Assembly: GCF_003023845.1 (NCBI RefSeq) | Contig: NZ_PYFT01000001.1 | Span: forward strand, 558,001-622,000 | Direction of reading: 5' to 3' | Length of the DNA stretch: 64,000 bases | Source of the DNA: Adhaeribacter arboris | Lineage (GTDB): Bacteria; Bacteroidota; Bacteroidia; Cytophagales; Hymenobacteraceae | Shown here: positions 7,913 to 16,585 of the stretch, in pieces | Numbering within the stretch: position 1 is the stretch's first letter | How the letters are laid out: every line of letters starts with the position of its first letter | Notes under the pieces: generated by a model | Databases searched by the model: none | What the model was told of the DNA's origin: nothing | The model's input: the letters and a program-made list of their open reading frames with translations, nothing else | Position numbers and translations under genes: made by a program

Positions 7913-8063
7913 TTTATCGAGAGCGGGATAGTAAGATTTCTGGATTATTAATTTGTCCGGAAAAACCAAATCAATGGCAATCATTAAAAATCTTTGGTCA
8001 CTATAAAGGCTATTCAAAATCTATAGCATCCGGTAACCAACGGTTAAAGGAAAAAATCTTGCC

Positions 8064-9542
8064 TTATTTAAAGTTTTGCCGAAAGCGCGAAAGTATTTTA
8101 TCCGTCATTTCCGGGGCCAAATTTAGGTTTAAGACTCCGATGGCATAGATTAAGGTTATTAAACCGGAACGAATTATAATATCGATAAAAGTTGAGTACA
8201 GAAACGGCAATTGCCAGCCAACAACGTAGGCCAATAATGCCAGCATTATAATCTGCAACGAAGTTTTGTCAAAAGGCTGCATTTTATAAAAGTAATACAC
8301 GCAGGCCAAGCGCGTAGTATTAATTACCCCGTACACAATTAAGAAAACAAAGCCGGCGCCGTTAATGCCATAATTTTGAATAAAATAAGGATTGGCCATA
8401 ATGGTTAATAAGGCCAATAAAATATTAAAGATTAAATCGTAGCGGTAGCGGGGGGAGGTTAACAATATATGGCCGTTAATGCCGGATGCCAAATCAAAAA
8501 GCCGAGCGGCACACACAAATAAAATAACGTATTTCCCGGCACTGTAAGCTTTCGGTAATAAAGCCAATAAATTATCGATATTGGCCCAAATACCGATAAA
8601 CAACAAACAGCCAATAACCAAATTGATGCGGGTAACCTGTTTATATAGCGTCTGCATGGCCGTTAAATTATAGTTTTTCCAGAAATCGGCGATTTGAGGC
8701 AGCGCAATTTTGTAAATAGAACTGCCGGCAATTAAAATAACACTCGCCACATTGGTGGCGGTGGTATAAATTCCTGCATCGCCCAAACCATTATAATGGG
8801 TGATCATAATGGAGTCGATAACCGTAATAATGGTACTGGAAATATTTCCTAAAAAGGCGTACAAACCGTATTGCAGCATGGGCCGAATAGGTCGATTGTG
8901 CCAAGCCGTTAGGTTGGGCGAAAGATGAAATTGTTTCAGCCAAACAACGTAAATAAACAACACAACCGCTATGCCCGCATTTACGACGATAAATAAAAGT
9001 AAAAACGTTTGGAAATTTATAAGATGAGTGGCGTACAGCAAAACACAGGCACTAATACCTACCCGCAGTAAAAAGTCTTTGGTGAAAGAAGGAATTACCG
9101 TTTTATAAAGCGAGGTTAAGTAACTGTTAAATAAAGTGAAAAGAAGCGTAAAAAAACTAAGTGGACCAATGTAAAAAGAGTATTGCCGCAAAAGAGGAGC
9201 TTCTTTGGCGTAATAAGCCAGAATTTGCGGTTGAAACAAGTAGTATAGACTAATGATAACCCCAAAACCGAGCAAAGGAATTCCTAGAAGTAGAGTCAGA
9301 AAATTATGGTGCTGCTTGGCCTTATCTCTAAAAAATGGAAAAAATTTAATGCCCGCGCTGCCAAAACCAAGCGCCGAAAGCTGGGCTAATACTAAGGCAA
9401 TATTGGGCAATACCCGGGTTAAACCCACCTGCTCTACGTTTAAGATCCGCGGAAACAACACCATTACGTTAATGTAACCAATCAGCACGCCGGTGTACGA
9501 AATAATGCTATTCTGAATACCCTGCCGCTTGATAATTCCCAT
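8064..9542 (-). CDS. oligosaccharide flippase (Wzx/MATE-like)
   Basis: This 492-residue polytopic protein has about 12-14 hydrophobic segments spread evenly along its length. The N-terminus (GIIKRQGIQNSIISYTGVLIGY) is typical of Bacteroidota polysaccharide-biosynthesis flippases of the MOP superfamily. It would move lipid-linked oligosaccharide across the inner membrane. It is the last gene of the minus-strand nonulosonate locus, 108 bp after the deacetylase pseudogene. It is likely the Wzx of this locus; a second flippase lies at 42.4 kb. No terminator hairpin was seen between it and the convergent aminotransferase. Confidence 0.88.
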   Translation of the reverse strand: MGIIKRQGIQNSIISYTGVLIGYINVMVLFPRILNVEQVGLTRVLPNIALVLAQLSALGFGSAGIKFFPFFRDKAKQHHNFLTLLLGIPLLGFGVIISLYYLFQPQILAYYAKEAPLLRQYSFYIGPLSFFTLLFTLFNSYLTSLYKTVIPSFTKDFLLRVGISACVLLYATHLINFQTFLLLFIVVNAGIAVVLFIYVVWLKQFHLSPNLTAWHNRPIRPMLQYGLYAFLGNISSTIITVIDSIMITHYNGLGDAGIYTTATNVASVILIAGSSIYKIALPQIADFWKNYNLTAMQTLYKQVTRINLVIGCLLFIGIWANIDNLLALLPKAYSAGKYVILFVCAARLFDLASGINGHILLTSPRYRYDLIFNILLALLTIMANPYFIQNYGINGAGFVFLIVYGVINTTRLACVYYFYKMQPFDKTSLQIIMLALLAYVVGWQLPFLYSTFIDIIIRSGLITLIYAIGVLNLNLAPEMTDKILSRFRQNFK

Positions 9543-9650
9543 GCCTTGTTTTACTAAAATTAAGTTGGATTAAGTATTTATGTTCTTCCGCAAGCTTCTC
9601 CCATAAAAATGCTTTAAGAAACAACTTGAATCTGATGGAGTAATTTTTAT

Positions 9651-10981
9651 TTAGCCGGATGCAGGTTTTAGCAATTGAACAACTTGACTTAAGGTTTTAA
9701 AGCTAGCCTCTTCTTTTTGTAAATACTGCATTATCTGATGGAAAGCAACCGGACCATTGTTTAGGTTATGAGGTGAGAAATTTTCGTTGTGCCAGAGCCA
9801 GGTAAAGCAGCCGCCAAATCTCTTTATTTCTTGTAGCATCGGCATTATGGCCGGTAGAATTTCTGCGGCGGATAATTGTAAATATTGAGGATGATGTAAG
9901 GTAGCATCCATTAACTGTAAAGGAACTTCCCAAAAACCAAAAGCTCGCCTGGTTTTATAATTAAATAACTGAAACGGAAAACAGGTGCCGTGCCGAAATC
10001 CAAAGTACTCCGGAAAGCCCAGAGTAGTATCGTAAGTGACATTTGCTTCTTCTAGTAATTGGGGCGTTGTTTTGGGTTCAAATCGTAAATAATGAAACCG
10101 GTTCCCGCGTACAGGTATGGCTACTTTCTGGATTTCCGCTTGGAGTTTACCTTGGGTAAAAGAGGTAATATGACTGCCGTGAATGCCAATTTCAAACTTA
10201 TTCTGCTGCAATAAAGGTAACCAAGCCTGATAGCGAGGCTGCGTAATATCGTAATCGGCGTTAGCTACCCCGTTATATTTTGATGATTGGCCAAAAAGAA
10301 AAAGGTGGATTGTACCCCGTAGTTCTGCACCTGCTGCATTACTTCCGGCACGTTAAACCAATTATCCTGATTGGTTATTTTCTGTTTTAATAGTTTACTT
10401 AAAACGGACCAATTACCTTGTTTTAGAGCTGATACTCCTTCTACGCGCCAAGCCGTTTGGCAATTATCAATATCGTGCGTCAGGCAAGTAGTAAAGGGGG
10501 CCTTACGAGCTAAAACCGATTTTAATTCTAAACCATACACCCTTTCAATTGCGGTCTTCAAAATATCAAAATAATAATTAACTACGGGTACGGTAATAAA
10601 GCCATACTTTTTTTGTAAGCTTTCCGCGTAAGGAAAGCGGCCGTACGTATCTCGTTGCGAAGAATAATACTCCTGCCAGCCACTCAAATAATAAAAAACA
10701 TTGGCAATAATATCTACCTGAATAATTGCTTTATCATCCACGTAGGTTACGAATTCTTTTAATTCCGAGGAAGTAAACCAAAACGCAATTTTCTGATTTT
10801 GCCAGGTGTAATATACCGGCGCTTTTTCGGGGAAAGGAGCTGTGTTTTCGAAAAAAGTTGATTCTGAACGATGAATCTGAATGCGACTTTGCTTATCTAA
10901 CCCGTACTGAATATCAAAAACCTGACCAGGTGAATAAATCGCGTAAAACTGAGCCAGTACGTATTGAAAGATTGCTTCCAT
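9651..10981 (-). pseudogene. polysaccharide deacetylase-like protein, frameshifted
   Basis: Two minus-strand reading frames together make one protein. The first (10981 to 10265, 238 codons) ends in STFFFLANHQN then ITG-stop. The second continues as KYNGVANADYDI and runs to 9651 with NKFEIGIHGSH. Restoring one base in the A run at about 10278-10281 joins them. NodB-like motifs are THDID (168-172) in the first part and HGSH in the second, so both halves of the metal site are present. The likely role was deacetylation or processing of the surface glycan. A sequencing error in the run cannot be excluded. A start at the ATG 10979-10981 is clear. Confidence 0.8.
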
Positions 10982-10989
10982 CCCCCAAT

Positions 10990-12279
10990 TTAGCTCGTTT
11001 TAACTAGAAATTCTTTAATGTACCGTAAAGCTAATTCGTGGCTGCGGCCTTCGTATTCGGTACCTAGCACCGCGTTATAATAACGTGCCCGCCCGGAAAC
11101 TTGCGGTCGATTATGTTCATGGGTACGAATAATTGCAAGTACTTTGTCTACATTTTCAGCTTTTTCTACCAAATGGTGGCGCACATAGCCGTAATAATCC
11201 TGCACAAAATTACTTTTTTCCAGACGGTAATAAATACTTAGAATGTTTAGCATTACTGCTTCCAGGTGAATGGAAGAATCAGCCGCAATAATAACATCTT
11301 GCTTTAGCAAAAAATCAAAAGCCGGTTCTACTTTCGCATTCGAGAACTGAATCCGCGAACTAATCTGATGAATAAAAAGGAAATTTCGCCGGTCGCTGGG
11401 ATGCGGACGAAAGCTTATGTTTTTATCCGGGAATTCTCTGGTCAGTTGGGTGAGTAGTTGTTTAATAAGGTCGGTTTCATCCATAATATTCGCGCATACC
11501 GCAAGGGAAGTAATGGAAGTGCGGAGATTTTTGTTTTGGAGGTATTTATCTGCCTTGGGCATACCAATCAACTCTACTTTCCCTAAAACCGGGCCGCACA
11601 CCCGGTATTTATTTAAGCTATCCTGACCTTCTAATAAACTTAAGTCGAAAGACAGAGGTGGAAAGTTGGTACTTACGCTGGCGTGTTGCAAATAAATGGT
11701 TGGAATACCTACTTCTTTAGCCGCCAATAACAAAGCCCGGGGATCGGTATTATGATCGTTCGCGAAGATGATGGCTCTTGGCCGGTATTTTTTTAAATAA
11801 TTTACCGACAACTCATAATAGCCAATTGCAGAATAAATTAAATCAAAAAAGCGGAGCGCCCGTTTTCCTTTCAACTGATATAAACCCCACAGCAAGGGCA
11901 AGAATTTATAGTAATAAAAAATCTTAAAACGGGTAGGTAAGCGGTTTACCTGTTTATTGTAAATACCAATTTGTTTGTTTTGGCCGGATACGAAAATTGC
12001 TTCCGGAACGGCTTCTTGGATAAATTGCAAGGATTCGTAATTATTTTTACTAACCACATACAGCCAAATTTTGCCCGAAATGATTTCTTTATTCCGGAAA
12101 GGTAAGAATAAATTTAAAAATAACCGGCCGCCGGTATACAGTATTACCCTGCCCAAGCGGGCAAACCCATTTACCGGGCTAATAGCATTAATAGCGTGGG
12201 CGGGGATGGCCGCAAATGTGTCCGTAAAGCGTAGTTGTAAGATGTCGGCGTAAATTTGAACCAGCTTTTTATACGGCAT
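10990..12279 (-). CDS. GT-B glycosyltransferase, possible nonulosonate/polysialyltransferase-like
   Basis: This 429-residue soluble protein has no recognised closer family. The C-terminal half resembles the CDP-glycerol/polysialyltransferase type of GT-B enzyme. It shows RPHPSDRR (HP at 293-294), ADSSIHLE (DSS at 334-336, Glu340) and an LLEGQ segment near 215-219. In bacterial sialyl- and polysialyltransferases an HP motif and a serine pair bind the CMP-sugar. Its start overlaps the pseI stop by one base, so it is tightly coupled to nonulosonate synthesis. A role as transferase of the CMP-activated nonulosonate is an inference from motif and position. Confidence 0.6.
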   Translation of the reverse strand: MPYKKLVQIYADILQLRFTDTFAAIPAHAINAISPVNGFARLGRVILYTGGRLFLNLFLPFRNKEIISGKIWLYVVSKNNYESLQFIQEAVPEAIFVSGQNKQIGIYNKQVNRLPTRFKIFYYYKFLPLLWGLYQLKGKRALRFFDLIYSAIGYYELSVNYLKKYRPRAIIFANDHNTDPRALLLAAKEVGIPTIYLQHASVSTNFPPLSFDLSLLEGQDSLNKYRVCGPVLGKVELIGMPKADKYLQNKNLRTSITSLAVCANIMDETDLIKQLLTQLTREFPDKNISFRPHPSDRRNFLFIHQISSRIQFSNAKVEPAFDFLLKQDVIIAADSSIHLEAVMLNILSIYYRLEKSNFVQDYYGYVRHHLVEKAENVDKVLAIIRTHEHNRPQVSGRARYYNAVLGTEYEGRSHELALRYIKEFLVKTS

Positions 12280-13319
12280 TAGAGCAATTCCCAGGTTAAA
12301 GGAGTTCCGGCTTTAATATTAGTTTTGGCAGTCTTACTTAATACCTGATCTAAATACTTCGGCTCCAAACCTACATTAGGGCGGATAATGCGAATATTTT
12401 CTTTCGTGAATGGTTCTCCCGCCTGTATATCTTTCGCCACGTAAATGGACCGCTTGTACAAGCGGCTGTTTTTTTCGGCTTGCTGCACCCCGTATTGAAT
12501 GGTTCCCAATGCTAAAAAGGCCCGTTCCGATTCTACTACTAATGCTTGTAGCTCCTGCGGTTCTAAAGAAAAAGCGGAATCTACGCCACCATCCGCCCGG
12601 CGCAAGGTAAAATGCTTTTCGATAACGCAAGCCCCTAAAGCTACCGCGGCCACTGAAGCGCCTACGCCCATAGTATGATCACTTAACCCTACGGGCAAGT
12701 CAAATAATTGGGCTAAGTGCGGAATAGTAAGAAGGTTAGTGTTTTCCGGGGAAGAAGGATAGGTGCTCGTGCATTTCAGTAATACAATCTCATGACAACC
12801 ATGCGTTTTTAAAGTGCGAACGGCTTCATCTATTTCGGCAACCGTGGCTACCCCTGTGGAAATTATAACCGGTTTGCCCGTAGAAGCTACTTTTTTGAGT
12901 AAAGGCAAATCCGTGTTTTCGAAAGAAGCAATCTTATAGGCCGGTACCAGCAAGGATTCTAAAAAATCTACCGCTGTTTCGTCGAATGGAGAGCTAAATG
13001 CCAGTATGCCCCGCTCCTGAGCCCGCTGAAATAGTGCTTGGTGCCATTCCCAGGGAGTATAAGCCTCACGGTATAAATCGTATAATTCCCGGTTTTTCCA
13101 AAGCGAGTTGGGATCTTCAATGGTATGTACTCCTTCTATCGTCATGGTGTCGGGAGTATAGGTTTGTAACTTTATGGCGTGGGCTCCCGCATCGGCGGCC
13201 GCATCTACAATGGCTAAGGCTCGGTCGAGCGATTGGTTGTGATTACCCGACATTTCGGCAATGATAAACGGCCGGTGCGCCGGACCAACTTTACGGTTGC
13301 CAATGGTTACTTCTAACAT
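12279..13319 (-). CDS. pseI: pseudaminic acid synthase
   Basis: This 346-residue protein has a NeuB-type TIM barrel starting with FIIAEMSGNHNQSLDRA (18-34), KLQTYTPDTM near 51-60 and DHTMG near 217. A C-terminal SAF (antifreeze-like) domain carries IRPNVGLEPKYLDQVL and ends in KAGTPLTWELL, the ending typical of PseI rather than NeuB or LegI. It condenses phosphoenolpyruvate with a 2,4-diacetamido-2,4,6-trideoxyhexose to give pseudaminic acid. The neighbours pseB and pseC upstream in the same operon support this assignment. The gene abuts the HAD gene before it by one base. Confidence 0.9.
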   Translation of the reverse strand: MLEVTIGNRKVGPAHRPFIIAEMSGNHNQSLDRALAIVDAAADAGAHAIKLQTYTPDTMTIEGVHTIEDPNSLWKNRELYDLYREAYTPWEWHQALFQRAQERGILAFSSPFDETAVDFLESLLVPAYKIASFENTDLPLLKKVASTGKPVIISTGVATVAEIDEAVRTLKTHGCHEIVLLKCTSTYPSSPENTNLLTIPHLAQLFDLPVGLSDHTMGVGASVAAVALGACVIEKHFTLRRADGGVDSAFSLEPQELQALVVESERAFLALGTIQYGVQQAEKNSRLYKRSIYVAKDIQAGEPFTKENIRIIRPNVGLEPKYLDQVLSKTAKTNIKAGTPLTWELL

Positions 13320-13320
13320 T

Positions 13321-13986
13321 TTATAAATTCTTTAAAAAATCTTCGGTTAATTCGTCCAGGGTATAGATGTTCCGGTCGGCTTCGTAAGCTCCGCCCGGCT
13401 GTAAATGCGAGTAATTACCCCGCATAATCCGGATAGTCTTAAACCCATGCGGTTTTAAACCCACAAAATCCTTGCTGGGATTATCCCCAACGTAAACAAT
13501 ATGGGCGGGTTCTGTTTTCTCTAACTTACTAATTAGTTCAAAACAGTACACCGAGGGTTTTGCATTTTTTATCCCGTAACGATGCGTAATAAAAACCTTT
13601 TTAACTTTATCGGGAACGTGTAAAGCCGTTACTTTATTCTGTTGCACTAATTTATTGCCATCCGTAACAAGGTAAAGGGGGTAATGACGGAACCGTTCCA
13701 AACACCGAATAGCATCGGGGTACAAAGAAATCTCTGGCGGGTGCAAGCGGTAAATAGCAAGACATTTCGTCACCAGTTGTTTAGAGTTTTTGCCGTGCAT
13801 TTGTAAAACATCATTAAAAATAGAACCCCGGCCGCCTGCTTCCAGCCGATTAACTAATTGAATAAATAATTCTTCTGCGGGGCAGTTAAGCAAAGGAGCT
13901 AAGTAGTTAGCAACGGCTTTAAATCCACTTTTCACAAAAGTTATTTCTTCGTAGAGTGTGTCGTCGAGGTCAAATACAAGAACCAT
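13321..13986 (-). CDS. HAD family hydrolase in the nonulosonate operon
   Basis: This 221-residue HAD subfamily IA phosphatase has motif I DLDDT (Asp6, Asp8), motif II near VTDGNK, motif III lysine near KNAKPS and motif IV GDNPSKDF. It is likely a phosphatase or sugar-phosphate hydrolase in the cytosol. It sits directly upstream of pseI, separated by one base. The locus lacks a recognisable PseG (the UDP-sugar hydrolase), and this enzyme is the only hydrolase available next to pseI. Whether it could replace PseG is speculative, since HAD enzymes and PseG use different folds. Confidence 0.85.
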   Translation of the reverse strand: MVLVFDLDDTLYEEITFVKSGFKAVANYLAPLLNCPAEELFIQLVNRLEAGGRGSIFNDVLQMHGKNSKQLVTKCLAIYRLHPPEISLYPDAIRCLERFRHYPLYLVTDGNKLVQQNKVTALHVPDKVKKVFITHRYGIKNAKPSVYCFELISKLEKTEPAHIVYVGDNPSKDFVGLKPHGFKTIRIMRGNYSHLQPGGAYEADRNIYTLDELTEDFLKNL

Positions 13987-13990
13987 AGGG

Positions 13991-14023
13991 AGTAGTTACT
14001 CGTTATTAGTTGTTGGTTGGTAG
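13991..14023 (+). repeat. family B intergenic repeat, one arm of an inverted pair
   Basis: The unit (core TTAGTTGTTGGTTGG) lies just upstream of the HAD start codon. It pairs imperfectly with 14085-14117 in inverted orientation across about 61 bases. It is AT-rich and shows no coding sense. Confidence 0.65.
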
Positions 14024-14084
14024 GGTATAAAATACTGAAAATGAATGTGCTGTGATGAATTATGATTGGCAGATCTTTATAAGT

Positions 14085-14117
14085 CGAACAACGCACAACT
14101 AGTAACCAACAACTATT
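14085..14117 (-). repeat. family B intergenic repeat, inverted arm
   Basis: The reverse complement reads AGTTGTTGGTTACTAG and then a TTGTTCG end, matching the arm at 3494-3526. Its edge overlaps the stop codon of the SDR/ATP-grasp gene (14116-14118), as the 3494 copy nearly does for fsa. Confidence 0.68.
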
Positions 14118-16017
14118 ATACAATCAAATCCTGGGCAAACCGAATTTGCTTTTTATCCGGCGTACGCGCAAACGGATAAGTTTCCAGGGCTTCGCCTTGA
14201 GCTTCCAATAAAGCCCAATAAAAGGAATCCAACCCGCATTGTGTACTTAAAGTAGAAGCTCCACCAAACCGGCTGTTACACTCAATGATATGAAACTGCC
14301 CATCCGGCGTAAGTAATACTTGTAACACCACGTGACCCTGTAATGGTAAAACACGGACTAATTCTTCTCCTAATTTTTCCAGAGCGGGAAACGAAACCGT
14401 TTGGGTAACTTGGGATTCGCCATTGATAACTAAATCCCGGGTACGGGCAACTATACCTTTTACTTGGCCTGTTTGGGTTACGTACATATCCAAACTGTAT
14501 TCCTGGCCTTCGATAAAAGGTTGAAATATGGGTTGCTTTAATTTTTTGGCGTGAGCAAGGGCGTCCTGTTGGTTTAAGTTTAATCCCATGCCCAAAGCAC
14601 CCGCCCCATAACGTTCCTTAACCACGTATTTTTCGGTATTGGGTAAATCTTCGATAGTTTCGGCAGTTGGAATAACCGGTAAATTCTGAGCGCTTAAGGT
14701 TTGATAGAACTGTAACTTATCCAGACAAACCTGCACTGCGGATAAAGAACTCAGCATTACCGAAATACCCTTAGCCATCAGTAAATCTTTATGACTTGCC
14801 CAAAATTCCAGTTCGCCATCGCGAGAAGGAATAATTAAAAAAATATTTTCTTGCTGGCAGTAGCGCAATACCTCTTCTATGGAAAGATCAGCCATGCGCG
14901 GCATTTGCCAGAAACGATCCACAAAGTGTTTTCCAATTACCTCGGCACTAACATCTGCCCCGTGCAATACAAGGTTTGGATGTAACTTTTTCGTAGCCAG
15001 TTTTATCGCTTGTAACATGGGTACTTTGCGGGATATACTGGTTACTAAAACATTGCTGCTAGGGGAAAATACGTCTTTTTTCTCTCGGGCTTGTTTCTCG
15101 TAAGCAACAATCTCCGGAATGGCATTTTCTAATTGATACGCCGGTAACCAACCCGTAATTTTTTGAAACAACGTCATATCTGCTTGCGACGCTTCGTACA
15201 AGATATCGGAACTTGCTTCCTGGAAAGTTAATGCCGGGAAATGCTGTTTCAGAATCCTGATCATTTCTTCTACTTTTCGGGACTTTCCGCTGCCCAAATT
15301 GACAATGCCTTTAAAAGTAGTCGCGCCTACTCGCATTAATCCTTCGGCCACATCGCCGGCGTAGATGTAATCGAAAATCCCTTCTTTTTTAAAAACCGTT
15401 AAAGATTCCTGGTTTAGTAAGGCCCGTACCCAACGCGAAATTATATCGCGCGAATTTTTCCCATAGCTCCGGTAAATTCGCACGCAAATGGTCTGAAATT
15501 GTTCTCCCCGGAAATCCTCTAAAAAACGCAGCTCAATCTCGTGGTTTAATTTAGCGGAACCCGTTAAATTGCGGGGTAGGATAGGATCGGTTTCTTTTAA
15601 AGAATAAGGAGCAGAAGCGGGCTCCTGAAAATTATATAAAACTGGATCGTAAATCAGGTAACTAGACGCAAATATTACTTTTTTGATGGACGGAAGATCT
15701 TTTATTTCCGTCATTAAATAGTGGCTCAGATTGACGTTGTGCTGGTAGTTTTCTTCCCAAAAGCCATACGTTTCTTTCGAACGCTCGAAGGTAGCCGCTA
15801 AATGAAAGAAATACTCCGGGGCAAAATCCTGCAACTCCCGAGCAGTAATATAATTTAGGTCACCTTTGCGGTATTGGATGTCAGATGGCAAGTGTTTCGG
15901 ACGGTCTTTTAAATCGCCAACGAGTAAAACTGCACCCGCTTTGTGCAGCTTTTTAACTAATTCGTTGCCTATAACGCCATTACCACCGCTGATAAATACC
16001 TTTCTTCCTTTATACAT
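14116..16017 (-). CDS. SDR (epimerase-like) and ATP-grasp fusion protein
   Basis: This 633-residue protein has two domains. Residues 1 to about 315 form an extended SDR with GGNGVIG (11-17) for NAD(P) binding. The usual YxxxK is TGSAK (152-156), so the catalytic Tyr is Thr152. From about 325 the protein is a CPSase/PylC-like ATP-grasp ligase, with VVKERYGAGALGMG in the ATP-binding half and ECNSRFGGAS near the metal-binding end. ATP-grasp enzymes join a carboxylate to an amine or other nucleophile through an acyl phosphate. Here that could modify a sugar acid or attach an amino acid. It lies inside the pse operon and overlaps the acetyltransferase gene by eight bases. The reaction is unknown. 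Confidence 0.82.
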   Translation of the reverse strand: MYKGRKVFISGGNGVIGNELVKKLHKAGAVLLVGDLKDRPKHLPSDIQYRKGDLNYITARELQDFAPEYFFHLAATFERSKETYGFWEENYQHNVNLSHYLMTEIKDLPSIKKVIFASSYLIYDPVLYNFQEPASAPYSLKETDPILPRNLTGSAKLNHEIELRFLEDFRGEQFQTICVRIYRSYGKNSRDIISRWVRALLNQESLTVFKKEGIFDYIYAGDVAEGLMRVGATTFKGIVNLGSGKSRKVEEMIRILKQHFPALTFQEASSDILYEASQADMTLFQKITGWLPAYQLENAIPEIVAYEKQAREKKDVFSPSSNVLVTSISRKVPMLQAIKLATKKLHPNLVLHGADVSAEVIGKHFVDRFWQMPRMADLSIEEVLRYCQQENIFLIIPSRDGELEFWASHKDLLMAKGISVMLSSLSAVQVCLDKLQFYQTLSAQNLPVIPTAETIEDLPNTEKYVVKERYGAGALGMGLNLNQQDALAHAKKLKQPIFQPFIEGQEYSLDMYVTQTGQVKGIVARTRDLVINGESQVTQTVSFPALEKLGEELVRVLPLQGHVVLQVLLTPDGQFHIIECNSRFGGASTLSTQCGLDSFYWALLEAQGEALETYPFARTPDKKQIRFAQDLIV

Positions 16018-16585
16018 GATATTCTTTTAAAAAACCGTGCAACAGGGAATCCACCAATTGCTGGTCAATAACTACGTGTTGCCGCATCCTACCCTCGAAC
16101 CGGAATCCATTCTGTTCTAAGATGGCAATATGATAAGGGCGGATGTCGTATGTTTCGGTAAATATCCGGTTAAATTTTAAGTCCTCAAATGTAACTTGTT
16201 TGATTAGCGTGATAAAAGCCGAAAAACTTAAATGGTAGCGTTTCTGATCTTGGTAAATAGCCGGGTCAACCAAAAAGGAAAGCTCTATCCGCCGCGATTC
16301 CCAATCAATGTTGGTCAGGCCACCATAGCCGATGCAGGTTTCATTTTGTAAGAAACTAAATAAAATAATTTTGGGCTGTTCTTGAGTAAAAGTAGGCAGA
16401 ACCGCTCGGCGATAATAATTTTCCTGATCTGTATTCGTTAAAGGAGTTTTTTGACGTAAAACGGTAAGTTGACTGTTGCGCCAATCTTTTATCAGGTAAA
16501 TATCCCGTTCCCGCAAAGCAACAATACTATACCCCTCAAAATGGTAGGATTCTTTGGCAAGTGCCTGGTATCTAGTTACCTGCAT
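16010..16585 (-). CDS. GNAT family N-acetyltransferase (PseH-like candidate)
   Basis: This 191-residue GNAT acetyltransferase reads ALRERDIYLIKDWRNS near the N-terminus, CIGYGGLTNIDW around 108-119, a strand ending in FLVDPAIYQ, and the C-terminal YHIAILEQNGFRFEGRMR. The RD/WRN opening and the EQNGFRFEG ending are those of RimJ/RimL-like enzymes and of the PseH group that N-acetylates the 4-amino sugar before PseG and PseI. Overlaps with both neighbours (14 and 8 bases) place it in the operon. Assignment to PseH rests on context. Another acyl group or sugar acceptor is possible. Confidence 0.8.
   Translation of the reverse strand: MQVTRYQALAKESYHFEGYSIVALRERDIYLIKDWRNSQLTVLRQKTPLTNTDQENYYRRAVLPTFTQEQPKIILFSFLQNETCIGYGGLTNIDWESRRIELSFLVDPAIYQDQKRYHLSFSAFITLIKQVTFEDLKFNRIFTETYDIRPYHIAILEQNGFRFEGRMRQHVVIDQQLVDSLLHGFLKEYHV

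Noticed and set aside
12998-13264. Plus-strand ORF opposite pseI
   Set aside because: It is a shadow of the strongly supported pseI coding frame.
14879-15103. Plus-strand ORF opposite the SDR/ATP-grasp fusion
   Set aside because: Shadow frame; no start context and no family features.
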